From Apricaphanius iberus (taxonomy: Eukaryota; Chordata; Actinopteri; Cyprinodontiformes; Aphaniidae): 64,000 bases of DNA. Position numbers and translations under genes: made by a program. This document shows positions 45,107 through 55,935 of the stretch, piece by piece. Location of the stretch: contig JAPXFQ010001133.1 in the NCBI GenBank assembly GCA_028564705.1, positions 930,001 through 994,000 on the forward strand. The letters run 5' to 3'. The notes under the pieces are model-generated. The model was not told the DNA's origin. It saw only the letters and a list, made by a program, of their open reading frames with translations, and ran no database searches. Numbering within the stretch: the stretch's first letter is position 1; every line of letters starts with the position of its first letter.

Positions 45107-45215
45107 CAACCTGGTCCTTATTTTATAACAAATATTACGTTCATTTACTCACCCAGACAAGTTTGGAGCCACTTAAAGTCCTTCAGGAGAAGTGATATCC
45201 AGTCTGGTCAGCGTA
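45107..45215 (+). repeat. Dispersed repeat, copy A
   Basis: CAACCTGG at 45107, then CAAATATTACGTTCATTTAC and TCACCCAGACAAGTTTGGAG match 59337-59450 in the same orientation with few differences over about 100 bp. Family unknown. Confidence 0.8.
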
Positions 45216-45615
45216 TATCCATATAATGGGAGCCAATCAGAGCAGGGGATTTGCTGCTTGTAATAAGGAATTATCTGCCCCATATTAGCGATATTCCCCT
45301 GTGAGTTCAGAACGTCTCAGAGGTGCTTTATTAGTTCTGTTCCAGGATGATTTAGAGGCTATAATCCATCTACACTAACACATGATTACAGTAACATCCC
45401 AGCTGTAGTCTGATCAGGACTTTCTCTCTGTGCTCTACGGCGGTCGGTCAGACAGAACTACTGCAGACATCATCATGGTTCATGTTTGGACCAATAGAAC
45501 TAAGTTCAGCTTCTACAGGCTCTATTTCTACAACCTACACAGACTACAGCTGTTATGGAGGATGGCTGAGACGTAATTGGAATCTCGGGTTTGTATAAAT
45601 TGGAATCAGTTACTT

Positions 45616-45638
45616 TTAAAGGTTGAATATGGAACATT
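45616..45638 (+). repeat. Left arm of 23-nt inverted repeat (TTAA-type terminus)
   Basis: Starts TTAAAGGTTGAATATGG. The exact reverse complement is at 52659-52681. See the 7-kb block finding. Confidence 0.95.
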
Positions 45639-46019
45639 TTGCGAAAAAGCTCAATGTTTAAAACAGTAATACCTCCACAGGTAATTTAGAAGAGTGTGTA
45701 GTGGTTAAGAACTGGAGTCGGAGGCGGAGTGTCGAACAAAGGAAACAACCGCTTTAATGACATTAATCTTATGTGGTTGAACGATACAGAGAACAAGCTG
45801 CTACCTCTTTGACTCGCTAACACTCACTACTTTTACTCCCAAACGGAAAACAGTCCATAACCACGGAAGTCCCCCTCGGAAACCTTAACAGAGGTTCTGT
45901 GGGTGAATTATATAAATTTCCCCGGACCTGGCGTTACAGGCACTGGGAAACGCTCGTCCAGATTACGAGAATGAGCTCCCGGGGTTCGGCCGCGCCACGG
46001 CGCCCGAGCAAGCTACACC

Positions 46020-46684
46020 AGACAGGAAACATCCAAGGAAGCTGGTTTAATTCTGTCCACTGAAACAGTCTCTGGCCTACCACTCATGTCAACAAAACAA
46101 AGTTTTATCCCCATGCTGTAGGACCCTAAATGGCCCATCATACGGGGGGCGTAGTGGTCCACGGTGGGCATCATGCCGCACAGAAACGAACTCAGTCGTG
46201 CGCAGGCCAGGCGGCACCCAGGCTACCGGTTGGCTGTGTTGTGATGAGGGACAGGCGCGAACATCCCGCAGCCCTCAAACAGAGGTGAACGGTCCCTCGC
46301 CGTACACCAGGGTGTTGTCACATCAGGAATGAAGTCCCCGGGAACCCTCAGCACCTGTCCATAGACGAGCTCAGCAGACGAGGAATGCAGGTCCTCCTTA
46401 GGGGCGGTTCGGAGGCCCAGCAAGACCCAGGGAAGCCTGTCGATCCAGTTGCAGTCCTTAAGGCTAGCATGTAGATCCGCCTTCATGGAGCGGTGGAACC
46501 GTTCACACAACCCATTAGCTTGGGGGTGGTAGGCGGTGGTATGGTGCAGTTTGACCCCCAGGCCCTCAGCGATTCCATTCCAAATCTCAGAAGTAAACTG
46601 TGAGCCCCTGTCGGGAGAGAGGTCCGAAGGTGTCCCAAACCGAGAGAACCAGGTTCTGATGAATGCTCGGGCTACGTCTGTCAT
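46020..46684 (-). pseudogene. Gypsy integrase C-terminal part
   Basis: The frame 46684-46223 encodes VARAFIRTWFSRFGTPSDLS, PDRGSQFTSEIW (second Asp region), LHHTTAYHPQANGLCERFHR (the catalytic Glu motif HPQANGxxER) and RLPWVLLGLRTAPKED. Downstream, minus-strand DNA from 46220 to 46030 still matches the integrase C-terminal sequence in shifting frames (RPPYDGPF-like, then GRPETVSVD-like), ending around 46020. The first catalytic Asp is in the preceding, frameshifted segment. Confidence 0.88.
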
Positions 46685-47470
46685 AAATGTCGAGGCAAGC
46701 GGAACGGCCTCTGGCTAACGCGTCATCCTGTCCACCATTGTGAGGATGTAGCTGAACCCGTGCGAAGGAGGGAGAGGGCCCGACTAAGTCGATGTTAACA
46801 TGGTTGAATCTCCTCTCCGGGACCGCAAACGGCCCCAGCGGCACTTTGGTATGGCGGCTCACCTTGGCACGCTGACAGGGGACGCATGAGTCGACCCACG
46901 TCTTCACATCCTTCTTCAACCCTTTCCAGACGAACTTCTGGGCCACCAGCTTGGTGCACGCCTTCCTGCCAGGTTGTGAAAGGCCGTGCACCGCTTTGAA
47001 AACGGTTCGCCACCAGCCTGCCGGAACCAGTGGCCTAGGAAGTCCTGTGGAAAGATCACACCACAACATGGTCCCTGAGTCCCCGACTGCAACTTCCTTA
47101 AGGTGCAGGCCTGTGTCAGAACCCCTGAGCGCCTGGATCTCCGGATCTGCGGCCTGGTCAGCACCCATGCTGGAGAAGTCGAGGCCCAGCTGCACTGTTC
47201 TGATGGTGCCTCTGGAAAGACAGTCCGCTACCACGTTGGACTTCCCGGAGATATGTCTGATGTCCGTGGTGTACTCTGAGATGAAGGACAATGGACGTTG
47301 TTGGCGCGCGGACCACGGTTCGGCCACCTTTCACATGGAGAAGGTGAGGGAATTATGATCCACAAAGACCGTAAACACACGGGCATCCAGGGTGAAGCGG
47401 AAATGGCGTATAGCTAGCCAGACTCTCAACAGTAATCTATCGAAGGCGCTGTATCTCCATTCTCTGGGGG
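46587..47470 (-). pseudogene. Gypsy RNase H end, integrase zinc-binding region and start of catalytic core
   Basis: From 47470 the minus strand reads RYSAFDRLLLRVWLAIRHFR and VFTVFVDHNSLTF (RNase H) up to a TGA at about 47335. It then continues in frame as the open frame 47327-46587: EPWSARQQRPLSFISEYTTD, IRHISGKSNVVADCLSRG, and the integrase HHCC-like region ending WVDSCVPCQRAKVSRHTKVP and RRFNHVNIDLVGPSPS (first catalytic Asp). A frameshift near 46770 then scrambles the reading. The typical RNase H AFDREL glutamate is replaced by Leu, so the RNase H site is also damaged. Confidence 0.88.
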
Positions 47471-48463
47471 TCAGTTGGCGAAGGGCATCCTGAGGAACTC
47501 AAACAATCCGAACGCCGTCACCACCGCCGTCTTCGGGACGTCCGCTGGGTGCACTGGAACCTGATGGCAGCCTTGTACTGGGTCCACCTTTGAGAACAGG
47601 CGCTGCCCCGCTAAATGCGTAAAGAAATCCTGATTGTGAGGGACAGGGTAGTGATCAGGTGTCGTTGCATCATTGAGGCGCCTGTAATCCCCGCAGGGGC
47701 GCCAGACACTGTCCTGTTTCGGAACAATGTGAAGTGGTGAGGCCCACGGGGTGTCGGAACGCCGAATGACACCGAGGCGCTCCATATTAGCAAACTCCGC
47801 CTTAGCAATTGCTAGTCTCTCTAGGTTGAGTCGCCGGGCATTGGCATGAATAGGGGGGCCTTTAGTCTCGATGAAATGTTCGACCCCGTGCTTGACTGTT
47901 TCGGCTGAGAAGGTGGGCTGCGTTAGGCTGGGGAACTCCGCCAGAAGCCGTTGATACTTGTCGCCGACAGAGAGTGAGCTTGAAAGTCCAGCATAAGAAC
48001 CTTGATCGTGGACACATGGAAACGAGGTGAAGGTCAACTCTATGAAGAGAAAGTTTGGTTCTTCCGTGCCCAGCAGGTTTAGCATCAGCTCCATGTGCTC
48101 AGACGACTTACTTTCCCCCAGGCCTTGCATAGCGAGCAGGCGTCTAGCTCTCTCAGAGCGCGACAGCTCGAACACCTTTAGCAGGTAAGTCTTAAGCCCC
48201 ACATACTTGTCCTGGGCTGGAGGAGACGTAATAAAACTCACAGCTGTGGCCGCTGTTGAACTCCCAAGCGCTGCAACAAGATGGTAATAGTGCGTGGCGT
48301 TGTCTGTTGTCCCATGGAGGGCGAATTGTGCCTCCGCCTGAGCAAACCACGTCGCCGCAGAAGTTTCCCAAAACTCCGGCAGTTTGAGAGCTGGGGCGTT
48401 GGAAGCTGAGCTAGCCATTGCGTCTTGGTCGGTATCTTGTGTAGTCCCGGAAACTTTCCACAA
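47471..48463 (-). pseudogene. Gypsy gag N-terminus fused to partial reverse transcriptase
   Basis: One open frame of 330 codons. The likely gag start is the Met at about residue 16 (MASSASNAPALKLPEFWETS), followed by gag-like ETSAATWFAQAEAQFALHG and SERARRLLAMQGLGESKSSE to about residue 130. The reading then passes directly into the region before RT (TEEPNFLFIELTF), so the gag C-terminus, any zinc knuckle and the aspartic protease (no D-T/S-G) are missing. RT fingers follow: IKAEFANMERLGVIRRSD-type text, SPLHIVPKQDSVWRPCGDYR, RLFSKVDPVQGCHQVPVHP and FGLFEFLRMPF. It stops there, so the YxDD catalytic box and thumb are deleted. The fused frame stayed open by chance; I do not think it is functional. 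Confidence 0.9.
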
Positions 48464-48727
48464 GTGCAGAATAAAACTACACCATTTCTTTTAAAGCTTA
48501 TATTTTAACGAAATACTTAATAAAATATTTAATTTTGGTGAACGACACTGTGTTTATATTTATGATGTTCAGCCAATAACGGGCGCCATTAAGGGTTGCC
48601 AAATACTTTTGTAAACAACGGTTTAGAGCAGTCAAGCTGCTGTGTCTGAACCCCGTAGATTTCGTTATTCTTCTCAGAAGAGGAGCGACCTTACAAGATC
48701 TAAAACTACAGTTAGTTTAGGTGAAGC
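48464..48727. other. Gypsy 5' untranslated/LTR-like junction region
   Basis: AT-rich; contains the primer-binding-like word at 48580-48588. The segment 48589-48727 lies between it and the next LINE. It does not match 45690-46020 by eye, so it is not a demonstrable LTR. Confidence 0.4.
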
Positions 48728-50050
48728 CTATAGCAGACCACGCGTACCACCATTGCGTACCACGCTGTAATGCAGTTCGCAAGGATACATTCTATGGTGG
48801 CCTTGTAGAAGGTCACCAGTAGCTTTTCCTCCAGGTTGCTTCATCTGAGCACCCTCAGGAAGTGGAGACGCTGCTGTGCCTTCTTTACCACCGACGTGGT
48901 GTTTAGAGTCCAGGAGAGGTCGTCGGATAGCTGCACACCCAGAAATCTGATGGAGTGGACCCTTTCCACACAGTCCGCATTCATGTACAGTGGGGCTGGA
49001 TCTACTCTGCCCTTCCTGAAGTCCAGTTTTATTTCTTTGGTTTATTGTGGTGTTCAGTTTGAGATTTTGGACAGAAAACCACACTGTCAGTCTGTTGACT
49101 TCATCTCTGAGATTAGCCCAACCACGGTGGTATCATCCACAAACTTGATGATGGTGTTGGAGAGAGGAGTCGGGGCGCAGTCATATGTGTAGAGAGTGAA
49201 GAGGAGGGGACTCAAAACACATCCTTGTGGGGAGCCAATGTGATGGTGCTGGAGAGGTGTGGACCAAGCCTGACAGACTGTGGATGGTCTGATAGGAAGG
49301 CTTTGATCCATAGGCAGGTGGGGTAAGAGAGACCCAGATGTAAGAGATTCTGGACCAGGATCTCCAGGATGATGTGATTGAATGCAGAGCTGAAGTCCAG
49401 GAAAAGCATCCTGATGTAACTCCCTCTGTGCTCAAGGTGACTTATTGCTATGGTGATAGCGTCCCCCGTGGATCGGTTTGCTCTGTAGAAAAACTGATGT
49501 GGGTCCAGGGTGGGAGGCAGACAGGCCCTGATGTGCTGGGAGATCAGCCTCTCCCAGCACTTCATGACGACAGGCATAAGTGCAACAGGCCTGTAGTCAT
49601 TGGGGCTGCCCACTGTTGTCTTCTTATGGATGGGAATTTTGGTTGGAGTTTTGAAGCAGGGTGGGATGATGGTCTGGACAGATTGAAGATTTTAGTGAAG
49701 ACACCAGTCAGTTGGTCAGCGCAGGCTCTGAGTACCTTACCAGGTACTCCATTAGGACCAGCTGGGGTTCACTGACTTTAGCACACATCTCACTTCATGC
49801 TCCTGAAGTGACAAAGTGCCAGTGCTGAGGTAAGGTGGTTGTGCTCTGACTGCTGGGAGCTTGTTAGACTCAAAGCAGACAAAGTAGCTGTTTAGTTCTT
49901 ATGCCAGTGAGGCATCAGTCTGAGCAGTAACCTGGTTAATGCTTCTGTAGTTAGTTATGTGATTTATTCCTTTCCACATCCTTCTCGGGTCATTTTCAGC
50001 AAAGTGCTCCTCAATTTTCCTCTTAAAGGCAGCCTTGGCCTTCCTAATGG
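48728..50050 (-). mobile_element. Jockey-superfamily LINE (CR1/Rex1-like), 5' and 3' incomplete
   Basis: Minus-strand reading. 50050-49650 carries the region between EN and RT (AAFKRKIEEHFAENDPRRMW, then WKGINHITNY), with stops and shifts. RT is read in 49613-49212: SPNDYRPVALMPVVMKCWER, LDPHQFFYRANRSTGDAI and RMLFLDFSSAFNHI (catalytic Asp). Next frame 49311-49087: IGSPQGCVLSPLLFTLYTYD and IIKFVDDTTVVGLIS, where the FADD box reads FVDD. The last part down to about 48740 is in yet another frame (FLGVQLSDDLSW and KKAQQRLHFLRVLR). EN and the true 3' end are absent. Dead. Confidence 0.9.
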
Positions 50051-50509
50051 ACATGAATGAAAAACTTTCACAGCATCAAAACGTACATGGAAATGGTGAA
50101 GTTTCTCATGGAAAGACAAGATGCTAACAGCTAGGATGCTAATGGCTAATGTTAGTTGTCGGCTAAACAACTTTTCAATACTTGTGTTCATTATATGACG
50201 TTGATCCTAGATATGAGAGCACTGATTATGACCCATCAACCTCCACACCGAGTAAAATCCTCCTGCTCTGTCCTCTATGAGGCTCGCTTTCACTGCTGTG
50301 GTGATTAGCTATTATAAAGACTTTTCTAGCTAGCTTTCTGTATTGGCATAGGTCTCCAACCATACACCTCAGTCAAATACACACGCTGTGAAATCTGTCG
50401 GACATTTATGTCAATTCTAAAGTATAAATGATGACTTTTATAGAGGACATCACCAAGTGGAGAGTGAAGGAGACATCCTCTCAACCTCTGAAAAAGATAT
50501 CTACAGGAC
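50051..50509. other. Unassigned segment between two LINE copies
   Basis: No gene or family recognised; contains TAGGATGCTAATGGCTAATG repeats near 50128-50160. Confidence 0.45.
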
Positions 50510-52498
50510 TGGTACAAAAAATGATTGTTGCCTCCTGACCAGATGCCCGTGCCACATCAACTGGCTCCACTCGATGTGGAGGAACAGCCACTCTACTCTG
50601 AGCCCCCTCCAGATGACCGAGCTCCTCACCCTATCTCTAAGGGAGAGCCCAGCCACTCTGCGGAGGAAACTCATTTCAGCCGCCTGTATCCATTATCTTG
50701 TTCTTTCGGTCACCACCCAAAGTTCGTGACCATAGATGAGGGTAGGAACGTAGATCGACCGGTAAATCGAGAGCTTTGCCTTTTGGCTCAGCTCTCTCTT
50801 TACCACGACAGACCAGTACAGCGCCCGCATACCTGCAGACGCCTTACCAATCCGCCTATCGATCTCCCGCTCCATTTTTCCCTCATTCGTGAACAAGACC
50901 CCAATATACTTGAACTCCTCCACTTGAGGAAGGACCCCATCCCCGACCTGAAGAAGGCACCGGCTCAAGACCATGGTCTCGGATTTTGAATTGCTGATCC
51001 CCATATAGAGCTAGTCCAGTGTTCCACGGCCAGGATGAAAACCGCATTGTTCCTCCTGGATCCGAGGTTCGACTATCCGTCAGACCCTCCTCTCCAGTAA
51101 CCCTGAATAGACCTTACCAGGGAGGCTCAGAAGTGTGATCCCCCTATAGTTGGAACACACTCTGTGGTCCCCCTTTTTAAAGAGGGGGACCACTACCTCA
51201 GTCTGCCAATCCAAGGGAACTGCCCCCGATATCCACGCAATATTGCAGAGCCGCGTTAACCAACACAGCCCTACAACATCCAGAGCCTTAAGGAACTCCG
51301 GGCGAATCTCATCCACCCCTGGAGCCTTGCCACCAAGGAGCTTTTTAACAACTTCAGTGACCTCAGCACCAGAGATTGAAGAGCCCGTCCCAAAGTCCCC
51401 AGACTCTGCTTCCAAACGTCCCGTGTCGAGGTCAGCAGCACATCACCCCCACTGTAAACAGTGTTGGTGGCAGATCGCTTCCCCCCCCTCAGGTGCCGGA
51501 TGGTGGACCAGAATCGCTTTCAAGCCACACGGAAGTCGTTCTCCATGGTCTCTCCAAACTCCTCCCACACCCGAGTTTTTGCCTCAGCGACCATCCGAGC
51601 CGCACTCCGCTTGGCGTGCCGGTACCTATCAGCTGCTTCCGGGGTCCCACAGGCCAGAAAGGGCCGATAGGACTCCTTCTTCATCCTGACAGCATCCCTC
51701 ACCGCCACCATCCCATCCCTGTCCACCATAGGGTTCGAGGGTTGCCGCTGCGACAGGCACCGACCACATTCGACAATGGAGGCACGGAACATGGCCCACT
51801 CGGACTAAATGTCCCCCGGCTCCCCCGGGATGTGTTCGAAATTCTACCGGAGGTGAGATTTGAAACTCCTTCTGACAGGGGATTCTGCCAGGTATTCCCA
51901 AAAGACCCTCACGACGCATTTGGGCCTGCCAGGCCTGTCCTGCGTCCTCCCCCACCACCGGAGCGGACTCACCACCATTTAGTGGTCGGTGGATAGCTCC
52001 GCCCCTCTCTTCACCCGAGTGTCCAAAACATGCGGCCACAGATCAGATGAAACGACAGCCAAGTCGATCATCGAGCTGCGGCCTAGGGTGTCCTGGTGCC
52101 AAGTGCACACATGGACACCCTTATGCTTGAACATGGTGTTTGTTATGGGCAATCCATGACGAGCAAAGAAATCCAACAACAAAACACCACTCGGGTTCAG
52201 ATCCGGGGGGCCATTCCGACCAACCACGCCTCTCCAGGTCTCACTGTCATTGCCCACGTGAGCCTTGAAGTCCCCCAGCAGAATGAGGGAGTCCCCGGAA
52301 GGAGCACTCTCCAGCAACCCCCCAAGGCCTCCAGAAAGGGGGGGTAATCTGATCTACCGCTTGGCGCATAAGCACAAACAATAGTCAGAACCGATCCCCA
52401 CCCGTAGGCGGAGGGAGGCTACCCTTTCATTCACCGGGGTGAACCCCAACGTACAGGCGTCAAGATGGGGGGCAACAAGTATGCCCACCCCAGAATTG
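50510..52498 (-). mobile_element. Rex3/RTE-like LINE, truncated at both ends
   Basis: Minus-strand reading. Endonuclease part from 52498: NSGVGILVAPHLDACTLGF, then frame 52317-51979 with [20 protein letters not shown] and STDH, both EN motifs. The linker is 51792-51520 (MVAVRDAVRMKKESYRPFLA). RT frame 51415-51080 has VKKLLGGKAPGVDEIRPEFL, VVVPLFKKGDHRVCSNYRGI and TLLSLPGKVYSGLL; 51004-50693 has MGISNSKSETMVLSRC, FKYIGVLFTNEG and IYVPTLIYGHELWVVTERTR; it then continues to about 50525. The stretch GRRPRGRPRTRWRDY seen at 27270 is missing, so the 3' end, needed for target-primed reverse transcription, is lost. Many stops and shifts. Confidence 0.93.
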
Positions 52499-52685
52499 TC
52501 ATATTTATTTTTCGTTTAGTATTTTAAAAAGTATTTGTGCAAAATAGTCCTTAAGATTCATCGCTGGAAATGATACTGGCTGGTTACGGCAACAAAACTG
52601 GCATCCAGAAGGTGATTTGCAACTACAACCTCAACACACTAGATGATGCTTTGGTGCCAATGTTCCATATTCAACCTTTAATAGA
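52499..52685 (-). repeat. Right end of a TTAA-type element with inverted terminus
   Basis: 52659-52681 is the exact reverse complement of 45616-45638. The inner 52500-52658, read in reverse, contains GGCACCAAAGCATCATCTAG, TGTGTTGAGGTTGTAGTTGC and CAGTTTTGTTGCCGTAACCA, the style of a non-autonomous DNA transposon end. Confidence 0.7.
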
Positions 52686-55600
52686 GAAATGAAACACTGG
52701 ATACACTGCTGTGTAATATCTTTTCATTCTGTTTGGGTTTTTCACTGAGATGTTCCAGGCTGCTGGTTCTGTGACACAATCCCAGGTTTCTGCAGTTTTC
52801 TGTTTAGATGCTGCAGCAGGAAGACAAAGCCCTCATTATCTGAACATCCTGAATCAATGATGAGGAAGACAGGTGGGAGGGGAAGAAGGCCTTTAGAGGT
52901 TAAAGGTTAAATCCGAAAGCTCAGCTGACTGCGACCTGTTTTACTGTAGAATAGAGGAAGACGCAGTAGGCTCTATAAATAAGGCGATAATGATGATAAT
53001 CAGCAGAACGTTCATAATACAGACACATGAGATCACCATTAGCTTCTCCAGAGCAAAGAGGTGTTAAACAGCATTCAGACTTGGTGTTGACTTTTGGTCG
53101 AAGCGTATCAATGGCCCGAGCTCGCCGGCCTCCCCCCAGGAAGCGTGGCTGTTTCTGGTGGAGGTGTGGGCGTGGCGTGTCTTCATCACCTGCAACCGAG
53201 GGTCGCTCCGGGCCAACAGGAGGTCCAGAGAGCCTGAGGTGAAGGTTACAAGAGCTCATTTCTTTATTTGAACAAAGTCCTAAATAACAGCGCCCCCTGG
53301 GTTTGCCCTTGGGTGGTGTTAAAGTAGAGAAGGGTGGGGGGCGGCTGATGATCTTCACTGTAGTCATCAGTTTTAACAAAGAGAAGCTTTCACATGGTTT
53401 TTGTTCAGATGTGGATCAGGAACAGCCAGATGAGCAGATTTTAGGGACCGTCTTTGGCTCTTTACTGGAGCAGGCGTCCGACCCGTTGTTTAACAAGTTT
53501 CCTAACAGATGGAGATCTCCCTGCTTAGAGCTGGAAGCTCCAACCCAGCTGGTTCCTGGACAGCAGCGTCAAATTTCTCCAGGTTTAGTAGGTTGGTGAC
53601 GGTTTTTATTTCCTGCTATTTTTTTTTTCTTCACTTTTATGATATAGATCAATCTCTTTCTGTTCTCCATAAACACCAATTCGAAAGGCTCTTTATTTTT
53701 TAAACAAGCCACAATATTACAATTTAATCGTGCTTTTAGGCTTTTTTTATTTTCCTATTGTTGAAATTGTTTTTAAATTGCCATTTTTTTCAAGTTTTTT
53801 TTTACTTGGTGAAGATATTATTTACATTCTTTAAATCTACCAACTTGTACATCTGCGACTGGGAAAAACAAAATCATCTCAATTACTGTATTTGAAGAAA
53901 GTATTAGAATCAGTTACTTCCCAGACCTGCTTTAGTGTGTTTTAGATAAAGTAAAGACAAACTTTAATATATGAGTTGTCATTTCAAAGGTTAAAAATCT
54001 GAAAGACAAATGAACACCTGTTATTATCATTTCAATACGCTTAAATATACCACAAACCGATCCTTAAAATGTGGAAACTCTACAATAATTTGACAGAAAA
54101 TGTTTATTTTTCACTTAAAATTTTAGTTTTGTGGTCCTTTTTTATTATTATTTTTATCTAATTCCCCATCATTTGTTGTAACAAGCAGAGAAGAAAATAA
54201 AACCTTTCTTACAATTCAGTGCATTTTTTCTGTGGGGGAAGTATCCCAAGTATCATTATAGTATCAGTTTAAAAAACACAGCGTTGCATCCCTGATTGAA
54301 ATCACGTAATTATAACCTTACATATTAAAGCTAAGGCAGCACACTGTTCTGCAAAATCTTGTAATTTAGAGTATTTTCCCTAAAAAATGTCCCATTCAGT
54401 AAAAATTAGGGTTAACTGCTTCACTAGGGATTTATTTCAGCATGCGCTCACATCTATATTATTCTTTACAACATATCAAATAACAATATCAAAATCTATA
54501 TTTTGAGCTTCTAGCTCTGTAATCAGTCCCTGAGTAGACTCTGCTCTCCCTTTCACACTTCCTCCAGTTTTCCTAAACTCATCTGCTGCACCTGCCACAA
54601 TAAAATATAATATTCTGTAAAGCTTTAGTACATTTGATATGGAAAACACATTTGACCAATTAAGATATTTTTAATGGCAAACCATGCAGGCTTAATTTAT
54701 ATTACTCTTTAAAATCTGGACTTTGTTTATTTTATGTCTCAAAATAACAGGTCACTCAGTTTTTTGGGAACTAATGCCTATTTTTAACACACATATTGCT
54801 TCTATAATGACAAGAGAAATCTCTTCATCACTACTGACTCCTGACTCTGCTTCTGACATTAATTCACATTTAAAAATGCTCATAATTCTCAGCACAAATC
54901 TCCCAATATTACAAAGCCTTTGATTAGTCCACATTAGTTTTAATACTGTATTGTAGTGCTGAATCAGCTAGCATTGTAGGGAACTTTTTTATATCAGATC
55001 TACACCATTCTCTTTATTATATTTGTACTAATTTGTAATATTAAATCAATAAGTAATCCTGCTCCACTCTGGACTTATGGCTCATATTGCTTCATGCTGG
55101 ATTTTCCTTCTAACTCTTAGGAAGCTACAGGACCAAGTTTCCCAATTATCATTATTAAAATTACATCATGTTATCTGACATAAAAGTCCCACAATTGATG
55201 GACTTGATAAATTAAGATGAATTGTGGTTTGACGGAAAGTTCATTGTGTTGTCTTACCCGTGTCATTGACCTCGTTAGCTGTCAAAAACCACCAGCTTGT
55301 TTTAGTCTTCATGTTTCCTGATGAGTAAAAATGGCCGCCTGTTTGAGCTTTCTTCTGTGTAATCGTAGCTCTAACAGCGCCACCCTATGGCTATTTCACC
55401 TTTTAGACACCACTGACCGAGTCCTCTAACGGTTAACGTAAAGGTGCGCTGAAAACAAAACAAAAACCTTTTGGTTAAAATTTAATATTCTTCATTTCCA
55501 CTGTTGTGTATCCCGAATAGTATATGACTACATATAACTAGTGAACTATTTTCCCCTATAACTTTGAACTTTTGCCAAACTAATTCAGAAATACTGTCAA

Positions 55601-55829
55601 TACCAACCAATTTCTGCCTAGTTGCAAATTTGGCACATTAGTACGACTCTGCTTGCCATAGAACCGGTCCTTGCGGCCCAAGTGTCAGACCGGACCAGGA
55701 GGAAGTGTTCCGGCCATCCTGGCCAACCACTCCTAATCAGATTTCATAATTCAACGATAAGGAAAACATTTGGCAAAAACGGGAAAATATTAGGAGGTCT
55801 TAGGTGACCAAACATGGATGTTTTTAGAG
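52686..55829. other. Gene-free interval
   Basis: A 152-codon minus frame at 53379-52921 and a 98-codon plus frame at 53303-53599 overlap antisense and have no known domain. 53600-54500 is strongly T/A-rich. No repeat family recognised. The 53100-53240 part is GC-richer with CpGs. Confidence 0.4.
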
Positions 55830-55935
55830 AGTGAACTTCCTGGTTCATCTGGGATGAAACTAACAGAATTTCAGAAGCAGAACATCAGGCCTACAGTGAA
55901 ACATGGTGGATGAGGTATGATGATGTGGTACTGCT
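55830..55935 (+). mobile_element. Tc1-like transposase scrap
   Basis: The plus strand at about 55886-55925 reads IRPTVKHGG followed by a stop and GMMMW, a decayed TVKHGGGSxMxWG block. Boundaries are uncertain. Confidence 0.5.

Larger units (their letters stand above)
45690..48590 (-). mobile_element. Gypsy-type LTR retrotransposon, internally deleted
   Basis: Minus-strand gag-pol remnants (separate entries) span 48419 to about 46020. The 5' side ends near a 9-nt primer-binding-like word TGGCGCCCG on the minus strand at 48580-48588, consistent with a tRNA-Lys-type primer site. A 3' region from 46020 to 45690 has no readable frame and may be LTR, but no matching LTR pair could be identified. 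Protease and most of the RT core are missing, and frameshifts and stops occur throughout. No independent mobility is possible. Confidence 0.85.

Noticed and set aside
45690..46020. Gypsy 3' LTR
   Set aside because: No matching copy at the 5' side and no TG...CA boundaries with a duplication could be confirmed.
53027..53379. Overlapping 152-codon and 71-codon frames on opposite strands
   Set aside because: Antisense overlap and no domain; GC-rich composition explains the open length.
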